A stretch of DNA of 33,408 nt from Candidatus Hydrogenedentota bacterium (GTDB taxonomy: Bacteria; UBA8481; J006), in assembly GCA_003697085.1 (NCBI GenBank), contig RFFU01000101.1, positions 1-33,408 of the forward strand, written 5' to 3'. Below, in pieces: positions 15,243 through 21,877 of the stretch (its first letter is position 1; the number at the start of each line of letters is the position of its first letter). Below the pieces are notes generated by a model, which did not search any database, was not told where the DNA came from, and worked only from the letters and a program-made list of their open reading frames with translations. The translations under genes and the position numbers were made by a program.

Positions 15243-16624
15243 GTGCGGAGAGGAGCCGAAGGAGAGGGGAACCGCGCGGAGCGGCGCGAAACCGGTGGCG
15301 GTTTTCTCTTGCCGTAACGCTTGTTCTTCTCGCGACCCTCGCCGCCGATTCCCGCGTGGGGTTAGTCACGTTGCCTCGGCGAGACGAGGTTCAGTTGACG
15401 ATTTACAACTCGGCGGACATCACGTTGGTCCGCGAGCGGAGGACTTTGACGCTTTCGGAGGGAACGAACCGACTGGAATTTTCGTGGGCGGGAACCCTCA
15501 TTGATCCGACCTCGGTGCAATTTCTCCCCCTGACGCATCGAGACGACGTGTCTGTTCGGGATATCTCGTTTCCGCCGGGTGCTCCGAACTCCCTCGTGTG
15601 GATCCTTCACTCGGAGGTGAGCGGACCGGTGAAGGTTGAGATTTCCTATTTCACGTCCGGATTGAATTGGGGCTCCGATTACGAAGCGGTCTTGGATCCG
15701 AAAGCCGCGGCGATGGACCTCAACTCCTATGTTCGGGTCGAGAATCATTCGGGGGAAACCTATGAAGATGCGCAGGTCCGTCTCGTCGTCGGGACGATCC
15801 ACCTCGTGGAAAAGATCGCCGACCTGGCGCGGCGCGGAGGGCGCGCCATCCCGCCGAAGGTGCAAGCCAAATTCCGCAACGCCGTCCAGAGGACGGCGGG
15901 GATTGAGTTTCTCGCGGAGGCGGAAAAGGCGGTTCCTCCGGCGGCTCCGGAGATCATCAAGGAGGGACTGTCGGAATACTTCCTCTATACCGTTTCCGGT
16001 AAGCATAAAGTGGAGGACGGTTGGAGTGTGCGGTGGCCGAACATTTCCGTTCGTGATATTCCCGTGGAGAATTTCTATCGCGACCGCGGGGGGGGAATCG
16101 AGCGCAGAGGAATCGAGGGGCCGGCAGGTCATCCGGTCCGGCGGTATTTGAAGTTGAAGAACGACGAGGAGCACAAATTGGGCAGTGAGCCGCTGCCTGA
16201 CGGAACGGTTCACGTGTACCAGCGCCGTCAAGACGGCTCGCGACTCTTCCTGGGCTCATCGCATTCGAAGTACATTCCCGTCGATCAGGATTGGGAGATC
16301 GAGGTGGGAGAGGATCCTGACGTTCTCGTGAAGGATGTGGAGAAGGACAAACAGGTAGAGAATGTCGTCTTCAATTCGCGCGGGCGGCCGAACGGTTACG
16401 ATGTTCATCAACTGCGGGAAATCTCGATCACGAACAGCCGTCCGTTTCCGATCCAGATCGAGATCTTCCGCGATTTCTCCGGTGATTTCACGTTGGAGGG
16501 CGTCTCGCCGGCGGAGAAATATGATCTCGATACGGTGCGTTTCCGGAGAAGAATCGCGGCGTTCGGGGCGGAGAGAATTTCTTTCGGAGTGATCACGCGC
16601 AAAGGTGTGCGCGCGCGGCGATGA
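15239..16624 (+). CDS. Secreted DUF4139-like protein (second of a pair)
   Basis: A 461-residue paralogue of the preceding gene. The frame is open from 15059, but the GTG at 15239 gives a signal peptide (basic MSAERSRRRGEPRG, then WRFSLAVTLVLLATLAADS) and overlaps the upstream stop by 4 bp. Shared elements include VGLVTLPRRDEVQLTIYNS, ERRTLTLSEGTNRLEFSW, FPPGAPNSLVW, ISYFTSGLNW and the C-terminal FLGSSHSKYIPVD / VGEDPDVLV blocks. It has an extra 70 or so residues in the middle (about 180-280), partly helical. Function is unknown; the tandem pair suggests two subunits of one envelope structure. The stop overlaps the ATG of the lipoprotein gene (ATGA). Confidence 0.8.
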   Translation: MSAERSRRRGEPRGAARNRWRFSLAVTLVLLATLAADSRVGLVTLPRRDEVQLTIYNSADITLVRERRTLTLSEGTNRLEFSWAGTLIDPTSVQFLPLTHRDDVSVRDISFPPGAPNSLVWILHSEVSGPVKVEISYFTSGLNWGSDYEAVLDPKAAAMDLNSYVRVENHSGETYEDAQVRLVVGTIHLVEKIADLARRGGRAIPPKVQAKFRNAVQRTAGIEFLAEAEKAVPPAAPEIIKEGLSEYFLYTVSGKHKVEDGWSVRWPNISVRDIPVENFYRDRGGGIERRGIEGPAGHPVRRYLKLKNDEEHKLGSEPLPDGTVHVYQRRQDGSRLFLGSSHSKYIPVDQDWEIEVGEDPDVLVKDVEKDKQVENVVFNSRGRPNGYDVHQLREISITNSRPFPIQIEIFRDFSGDFTLEGVSPAEKYDLDTVRFRRRIAAFGAERISFGVITRKGVRARR

Positions 16625-17199
16625 AGAGATCCTCCACGTGCGGGACGCGTCGTATTGCGCTCTGTTTTGTCCTGATTGTGACGGCGGTAACGGCGTACGG
16701 CTGTGGGGGAACGAAGTCGGCCTCCTCGAGCCCAAGCGACGCCAAGAGTTTGTTGGGGCGGGACTGGATGAGGATCGCGTTAAAGGCGCATATGTCCCTG
16801 GCCGCGGAGAAACAGCGGGGAGGCGATGCGGATCGGATCGAGATGTTGGCGAACCAGGCCCGGCGTGCGTACGAGGAGGCGAGCCGTGACTCCGAGACGC
16901 GGGTCGACGCGCTCTTCGCTTCGGGGCAGTTGGAGCGCTTGTTGGGAGACACGGCGGCGGCGATGGAACGATGGGAACGCGTGGTCGGGGACTCGGAGGC
17001 CAGGCATTCCTTGGCTCACCTCAGCGCCTTGAAGTCGATGGGAGATGTGTCGCGGGCGGAGGGGGAAATCTCTGCGGCGAAGAAGTATTATCGTGCGATC
17101 ATCGAAGAATTCGGATCGGATTCGCCTGCGGCTCCTTTGGTCGAAACCACCGTCGGGACGGCAAGGAGGCTGCTTGGAGAGGGGGAACCGGGCTCGTGA
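16621..17199 (+). CDS. Small lipoprotein with TPR-like helices
   Basis: A 192-residue protein with a type II signal sequence: a basic start, hydrophobic IALCFVLIVTAVTAYG, then Cys28 followed by GG. The -3 residue of the lipobox is Ala rather than the usual Leu, so lipidation is likely but not certain. The rest is helical with TPR-like pairs (ARRAYEEASRD, ALFASGQLERLLGDTAAAMERWERVV, MGDVSRAEGEISAAKKYYRAIIEEFG). It probably acts as a small envelope scaffold for the DUF4139 pair encoded just upstream. It overlaps the upstream gene by 4 bp (ATGA) and the downstream MoaD-MoaE fusion by 3 bp (GTGA). Confidence 0.7.
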   Translation: MKRSSTCGTRRIALCFVLIVTAVTAYGCGGTKSASSSPSDAKSLLGRDWMRIALKAHMSLAAEKQRGGDADRIEMLANQARRAYEEASRDSETRVDALFASGQLERLLGDTAAAMERWERVVGDSEARHSLAHLSALKSMGDVSRAEGEISAAKKYYRAIIEEFGSDSPAAPLVETTVGTARRLLGEGEPGS

Positions 17200-17879
17200 A
17201 GATCATTCTTGAGGCGTACGCGGCGGCGCGGGACCGATTGGGGTTCGCGCGGCGGGAACAGGAGACGGAGGCGAAAACCATCGCCGGGTTGGTGGGCGAG
17301 TTGGAGGCGGAGTTTCCGACGGCGAGGGGGATTCTGGCGTCCAGTCGCTACGCCGTCAATTCGGAGTATGTCGAACGGGAGGCGGCGCTGCAGGAGGGAG
17401 ACGAAGTCGCGATTTTACCTCCGGTCTCCGGCGGCCTTGATTGGATCGAGAGTTCGGTGGTCGTGGACGACGGGGAGATCTCCTTGGACGAGGCCTTTCG
17501 GGCGGTGGCCGGAGCCGGGGCGGGGGCTGTCGTTCTTTTCGTCGGGACCGTTCGTGATAGGAACGAGGGGCAGGAGGTTGAGACGATCACGTACGAAGCG
17601 AAGCGGGATATGTGTCGCGTGGTGTTGCGGGAGGCTATTGCGGAGGCGCGGGAGCGGTTTGAAATCGAGGATGCCTTCATCCGCCACAGACTGGGGCGGC
17701 TTGAAGTGGCGGAGATGTCGGTCGTGATCGCCGTCGCGGCGGCGCACCGGGAGGCGGCTTATGAAGCGAACCGATTCCTTCTGGAGCGGCTCAAGGAGGC
17801 GGCGCCGATCTGGAAGAGAGAAGCGCGGCGTATCGAGGGAACGATTGAGGAGGTATGGTTGGGCGCGGGGGGCGGCTGA
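17196..17879 (+). CDS. moaX: MoaD-MoaE fusion, molybdopterin synthase (MoaX-like)
   Basis: A 227-residue fusion of both molybdopterin synthase subunits, which insert two sulfurs into cyclic pyranopterin (precursor Z). Residues 1-80 are the ubiquitin-like MoaD half, ending exactly in VSGG (Gly79-Gly80), the site of thiocarboxylate formation in free MoaD. Residues 81-222 are MoaE, with GTVRDRN (Arg120), AAHREAAYEA (His184, Arg185) and LKEAAPIWKRE, whose Lys200 and Lys207 match the catalytic Lys119 and Lys126 of E. coli MoaE. The M. tuberculosis MoaX fusion is reported to be cleaved after its Gly-Gly, and the same may be needed here. The frame is open upstream, but the GTG at 17196 overlaps the preceding stop and starts the MoaD fold. 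No other moa gene is in the window. Confidence 0.92.
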   Translation: MKIILEAYAAARDRLGFARREQETEAKTIAGLVGELEAEFPTARGILASSRYAVNSEYVEREAALQEGDEVAILPPVSGGLDWIESSVVVDDGEISLDEAFRAVAGAGAGAVVLFVGTVRDRNEGQEVETITYEAKRDMCRVVLREAIAEARERFEIEDAFIRHRLGRLEVAEMSVVIAVAAAHREAAYEANRFLLERLKEAAPIWKREARRIEGTIEEVWLGAGGG

Positions 17880-17974
17880 ACCACGGAGCATACGAAAAAC
17901 ACGGAAGAGAAAAAGGCAAAAAGAAAAAGGCAAAAGGCAAAAGTCAAAAGGCAAAAGGAAAAAGGGAAAAAGGA
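17880..17974. repeat. Purine-rich repeat, copy left of the GT4 gene
   Basis: CCACGGAGCA and ACACGGAAGAG words lead into a run of AAAAGGC/AAAAGTC/AAAAAGG units. The same order of words occurs in the same orientation at 19240-19432, on the other side of the glycosyltransferase gene. It overlaps the end of the MoaD-MoaE gene by nothing but its first base and is non-coding. Confidence 0.8.
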
Positions 17975-18013
17975 GATGGGGAGGGCGGACATTCTTGTCG
18001 GCGGGGCACGAAA

Positions 18014-19195
18014 CTACATTCGTTTCACTCTTTTTGCTTCTCCCGTGTCATTCCGGTCGTTTCTGATCTGAAGAAGTTCGGAGTAGAGTGATTCGATGTC
18101 AGAAAGCAAGCGGTCGAGATTGTAATGACTCCGAGCAAATTCAGAGGCGCGGCGGATCGTTTCGGAACGAAGGGGTTCGTCGCGAAGAAGGCGGAGGATG
18201 TTTTGGGCGAGCAGGTCGGGCTCACCGATCGGGCTGAGGAGTCCTCGACCGTCCGCCAGGAGATCGATGCAGCCGCCGGCCGCAGTGGAAGCGACAGGGA
18301 CGCCCGCCGCGAACGCCTCGATGATCGAAAGCGGCGTTCCCTCGTTTCGGGAGGAGAGAGCGAGGAGATCGATCTCGGAGAGAACCTCGGCGATTTCCGA
18401 ACGGTTCCCGAGGAAGCGCGTTCCTGGAGGGGCGATTTGTTCCAGTTCCGAGCGGAGTTCGCCGTCACCGGCAATGACGGCGACGGCATCGCGTTCGGTT
18501 TTCTGAACCCGGCGGATCGCTTCCAAAAATACATGGGGTTCTTTGATGGAGGTGAGGCGGCCGATAAAGCCGATGCGTGGTGGTTTTCGCGGATGGGATG
18601 GGCGGTTTCGGGCGACGGCTTCAAGCGGAGCGAGGTCAAGGCCGAGAGGAATGATCCGAAAGCGTTCCTGGGGCGCGACCTTGTAACGAAAACAGAGTTC
18701 TTCGAACTGCTGGCGCGAAATTGCGATGACACGATCCGTGGCGACATGGCCGAGGAATCGCTCGAGAAGGCGGAAGAGGAGGCTGACCGGAGCGGAGAAG
18801 TAGCCGTGAAGGACGTGACCGTGGAACGTGTGCACCGTACGGATTCTCCTTCCGGAAAGGTTAAGTAACAGCGCGGCGGAACGTCCGAGAAGTCCGGCCT
18901 TGGCGGTATGTGTATGGACGATATCGGGACGAAAACGGCGCATCTCGCACAGGAGGCGGAAGAAGGCGGGCAGGTCACGGAGGCCGATGGATCGGCCGAG
19001 ACCGCGGATATAGACGGGGGTGATGCCTTCCGCCCGGTAGAATGAGGTCATTTCCTCCTCGTTTGCTTCGACGAAGCCGGTCACGAGGCGGGTTTCGAAG
19101 CAGCGATCGAGGCGCGCGGAAAGCCAGACGACGTGCCGGGCTGGGCCGCCGACGTTGAGGCGCGCGATGACACGCATAACCTTCTTCTTTTCCAT
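18014..19195 (-). CDS. GT4-family glycosyltransferase
   Basis: A 393-residue GT-B-fold retaining glycosyltransferase. The N-terminal half shows MRVIARLNVGGPARHV and the acceptor-side PDIVHTHTAKAGLLGR motif. The C-terminal Rossmann half has IGFIGRLTSIKEPHVFLEA, AGDGELRSELEQIA and the nucleotide-sugar binding SSRNEGTPLSIIEAFAAGVP (the E-x7-E motif). It probably acts in the cytoplasm on a lipid-linked glycan, capsule or exopolysaccharide; donor and acceptor cannot be told. It is the only gene on this strand between the moaX and recG units, it stands alone, and it is bordered on both sides by same-orientation purine-rich repeats. A TATAGT box ends 6 nt before the ATG. Confidence 0.92.
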   Translation of the reverse strand: MEKKKVMRVIARLNVGGPARHVVWLSARLDRCFETRLVTGFVEANEEEMTSFYRAEGITPVYIRGLGRSIGLRDLPAFFRLLCEMRRFRPDIVHTHTAKAGLLGRSAALLLNLSGRRIRTVHTFHGHVLHGYFSAPVSLLFRLLERFLGHVATDRVIAISRQQFEELCFRYKVAPQERFRIIPLGLDLAPLEAVARNRPSHPRKPPRIGFIGRLTSIKEPHVFLEAIRRVQKTERDAVAVIAGDGELRSELEQIAPPGTRFLGNRSEIAEVLSEIDLLALSSRNEGTPLSIIEAFAAGVPVASTAAGGCIDLLADGRGLLSPIGEPDLLAQNILRLLRDEPLRSETIRRASEFARSHYNLDRLLSDIESLYSELLQIRNDRNDTGEAKRVKRM

Positions 19196-19201
19196 CGCAA
19201 C

Positions 19202-19207
19202 ACTATA
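19202..19207 (-). promoter_or_regulatory. Putative -10 box of the GT4 gene
   Basis: TATAGT on the minus strand, separated by 6 nt from the ATG at 19195. I see no good -35 box and no ribosome binding site, so the transcript would start at the start codon. Confidence 0.45.
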
Positions 19208-19239
19208 AACCGGAAAGGAAGTCGACGCCTATCGAAAAA

Positions 19240-19432
19240 CCACGGAGCACACGGAACACGTGGAAAGATGGGGACCACGGAACACACGGAATGACACGGA
19301 AGAGAAAAAGGCAAAAGGAAAAAGGCAAAAAGAAAAAGTCAAAAGGAAAAATGAAAAAGGCGAGGGCAGGGTTGAGGGCATGGGCAGGAGAAAGGAAAAA
19401 GGGAAAAGGCAAAAAGAAAAAGGGAAGAGAAG
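19240..19432. repeat. Purine-rich repeat, copy right of the GT4 gene
   Basis: It contains two CCACGGA(A/G)CACACGGAA words (near 19240 and 19275), then ACACGGAAGAG, then a long run of AAAAGGC, AAAAAGG and AAAAGTC units up to 19432. It is an expanded version of 17880-17974. All frames through it are low-complexity Lys/Arg or Phe/Leu runs, so no gene is called. Confidence 0.8.
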
Positions 19433-19439
19433 ATTTGGA

Positions 19440-19602
19440 GCGTAGACACTCCTGTCTGCGGATTGCCGTTCCGCCCGTGGTGTCATTCCGAGCGGGGCGG
19501 CGCTCGGAATGGCAACGCGGACGCCAATCCGCCCCGCAGGTTGGAGAACCTGCGCGCCATTCCCGCCAGCAAGAGGCTGGCGTTCCCAGGTTGGAGAACC
19601 TG
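19440..19602. repeat. Cluster of five intergenic hairpins
   Basis: In order: GCGTAGACA/TGTCTGCG-type stem with loop CTCC (19440-19460); CATTCCGAGCG/CGCTCGGAATG, an 11-bp perfect stem (19484-19494 with 19501-19511); GCAGGTT-GGAG-AACCTGC (19536-19553); CGCCAGC-AAGAG-GCTGGCG (19564-19582); CAGGTT-GGAG-AACCTG (19587-19602). They are non-coding and sit between the purine-rich block on the left and the pyrimidine-rich block on the right. Confidence 0.8.
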
Positions 19603-19610
19603 CGTTCCGT

Positions 19611-19750
19611 TTCTCATTTTCCCTCCTCCCTTTTCCCTCTCTCCTCCTCCTGCTTCCCACTTCTCACCTTTCACCTTCCTCCTGCCTCCTTCCCCCTTTC
19701 TCCTTCCTTTTTCCTTCTTCCGTTTGCCTTTTTCCTTTGGCCTTCTTTCC
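19611..19750. repeat. Pyrimidine-rich tract, inverted relative to 19300-19432
   Basis: About 140 bp of CTCC/TTTCC/TTTGCC units. Its right part (GTTTGCCTTTTTCCTTTGGCC, about 19718-19742) reads on the other strand as the GGCAAAAGG/AAAAAGG units of 19300-19432. The two tracts can be read as a loose inverted repeat around the hairpin cluster. It lies upstream of the recG promoter. Confidence 0.65.
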
Positions 19751-19772
19751 CTCGCCGTCGATCATTCCTTTT

Positions 19773-19802
19773 TTGGACGGTCGTTGTGTTCGTGGCTATA
19801 AT
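19773..19802 (+). promoter_or_regulatory. Putative promoter of recG-maf operon
   Basis: A perfect TATAAT (19797-19802) with TTGGAC (19773-19778) 18 bp upstream. Transcription should start near 19809, giving a leader of about 32 nt before the ATG at 19841. Confidence 0.65.
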
Positions 19803-19840
19803 GGCGGGAGGCGGGAAATTTTGAGAAGAAACGGGTTTGA

Positions 19841-21877
19841 ATGACGGATCTATTTGCACCGATCGACTCGCTTCCAGGGGTCGGCCGGCGTCGTGTAAAG
19901 GGATTCGCGCGGTTGGGGATCGAGCGCGTCGTGGACCTCCTTTTTCACCTTCCGCGCCGATACGAAGATCGCAGGGTCGTTGTGCCGATTGCGCGGCTGG
20001 AGCCGGGCATCCCCGCGCTCATCCGCGGCGAACTTCTCCAGATCGATTCGAAGCGGATACGAAGCCGCCTGACGCGTCACACGGCGGTTCTTCAGGACGA
20101 CACCGGCCGTATTCCGATCTGTTTCTTCAATCAGGATTACATTCTGGACCGTTCGAGGCCGGGGGCGCGCTGGGTCGTTTTCGGAGTCTGTGAATTCTTC
20201 CGCGGCCGGAAGCAATTTGTGATGAAAGACGTTGACCTGACGGGGACGGGGAGAAAATTGGGGCAGGGGAGGGTCCTTCCCTTCTATCCGGCGACCAGCG
20301 CGACGACGCAGGTGTTTCTTCGCGGTCTGATTCGGAAGATTGTCCGGGAGGTGGCGCGGCGGGATCCGGGAACCGCAACATTTGAAGGAGTACCGGCGTT
20401 TTCGGAAGCGGTTCGGATGGTGCACTTGCCGATCGACGTGGAGGAGCCGGAACGGGGCCGGCGTCGTTTGGCGTTGGAGGAACTGGTCGCGGTGCGACTG
20501 TGTGTCGAGGAGGCGCGGGCACGGAAGCCTCCTTTGGAACGCCCGCCGGACGATCGCGTCCCGGTCTCATTCACGCTTCCCTTTCAGTTGACGGAGGAGC
20601 AAGAGCGGGTGTGGGGAGAGATCGATCGGGATTTACACGAGGCGCGCGCAATGCGGAGGTTGGTGGAGGGGGATGTCGGGTCGGGGAAGACGGTTTTGGG
20701 AATCCTGGCGGCGGTACGGGCGGCGGGCCGGGGACTCAAGACGGTCTTGATGGCGCCGACGGAGATTCTGGCCGTGCAACATTACGAGACGTGGGGGGAA
20801 CGTCTTGCGCGGGCGGGAATTCGTGCGTTTCTTCTGACCGGGGCCACATCGAAACGGGAGCGGGAGGAGATCGAGGAGGCGGCGGGGAGCGAGGAGCCGG
20901 TGATCTTTTTCGGAACGCATGCGTTGTTCTACTCGACGGCGGCGATCGAACGTCTGGGTCTTGTGATCATCGACGAGCAGCAGCGATTCGGAGTCGCGCA
21001 GAGGCGGGCGATTATGGAGAAGGCGACGGAACGCGGGACGAGACCGGATCTTTTGATCTTGACCGCCACGCCGATTCCGCGGACCCTGGCCCTGACGCTC
21101 TACGGAGACCTTGAAATTTCCACTTTAAAAGGGCTTCTGCCCGGGCGGAGGCCCGTGCGGACGATTCATCTTCCGGAGAAGGAGCGGAAGCGGTTGATGC
21201 CGTTTCTGAGATCGGCTCTGGAGGAGGGCGACGGCGTCTACATTATCTATCCCGTGATTCACGAGGAGGCGGGTGCGGAACTGATGGTGAAGGATGCACA
21301 AAGCCAGTTCCGCAAGATTCAAAAGGCCTTCGGGAAATACGGCTGCGCCTTATTGACGGGCGAGACGCCGTCCGAGGAGAAACGCGCCGTGATGATGGAG
21401 TTTCGTTCCGGAAAGGTTCAGATCCTCGTGGCCACCTCGGTCGTCGAGGTCGGGCTGGACGTGCCGCGGGCGACCCTGATGATCATCGAGCACGCGGAAC
21501 GTTTCGGACTTTCGCAGATTCACCAGTTGCGCGGTCGCGTGGGGCGCGGGAAGAAGCCGGGCACCTGCATCCTCACGACCGCCGAGGAACTCTCCGAGTA
21601 TGCGCAACGGCGGATGGAGGTGTTGGTGACTTGCACGGACGGTTTCCGTATCGCGGAAGAGGACCTGGCTTTGCGCGGCCCCGGCGAGATTTTAGGGGAA
21701 CGCCAGCATGGGGGAACCGAACTGAAGGCGGTGGAATTTCGCCGTGACGGGGATCTGGTCGAGCAGGCGATCGGCTGGGCGCGGGAGCATTACCGAAAGG
21801 ACCCGCGACTGGTTACGGTTCCCTTTTTGAAGGGGCTGGTCCAAGCGGCTCCGAAGACGGGTGCCGATGTCTATTGA
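19841..21877 (+). CDS. recG: ATP-dependent DNA helicase RecG
   Basis: A 678-residue RecG, the SF2 translocase that remodels stalled replication forks and branch-migrates recombination intermediates. It has an N-terminal helix-hairpin/wedge part (SLPGVGRRRVKGFARLGI, then the OB-fold wedge to about 150). The helicase motifs are VEGDVGSGKT (Lys283), MAPTEILAVQH, motif II DEQQRFGVAQRR (378-389), LTATPIPRTLA, VATSVVEVGLDVP and QLRGRVGRG. Its C-terminal TRG-like region includes FRIAEEDLALRGPGE. Most RecG proteins that I recall have DEQH as motif II; here it is DEQQ. The length is typical for RecG. Its 3' end overlaps the first Maf gene by 11 bp. Confidence 0.95.
   Translation: MTDLFAPIDSLPGVGRRRVKGFARLGIERVVDLLFHLPRRYEDRRVVVPIARLEPGIPALIRGELLQIDSKRIRSRLTRHTAVLQDDTGRIPICFFNQDYILDRSRPGARWVVFGVCEFFRGRKQFVMKDVDLTGTGRKLGQGRVLPFYPATSATTQVFLRGLIRKIVREVARRDPGTATFEGVPAFSEAVRMVHLPIDVEEPERGRRRLALEELVAVRLCVEEARARKPPLERPPDDRVPVSFTLPFQLTEEQERVWGEIDRDLHEARAMRRLVEGDVGSGKTVLGILAAVRAAGRGLKTVLMAPTEILAVQHYETWGERLARAGIRAFLLTGATSKREREEIEEAAGSEEPVIFFGTHALFYSTAAIERLGLVIIDEQQRFGVAQRRAIMEKATERGTRPDLLILTATPIPRTLALTLYGDLEISTLKGLLPGRRPVRTIHLPEKERKRLMPFLRSALEEGDGVYIIYPVIHEEAGAELMVKDAQSQFRKIQKAFGKYGCALLTGETPSEEKRAVMMEFRSGKVQILVATSVVEVGLDVPRATLMIIEHAERFGLSQIHQLRGRVGRGKKPGTCILTTAEELSEYAQRRMEVLVTCTDGFRIAEEDLALRGPGEILGERQHGGTELKAVEFRRDGDLVEQAIGWAREHYRKDPRLVTVPFLKGLVQAAPKTGADVY

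Noticed and set aside
19240-19432. CRISPR-like or tandem-repeat array
   Set aside because: The AAAAGGC units are short, irregular and without unique spacers. There are no cas genes in the window.
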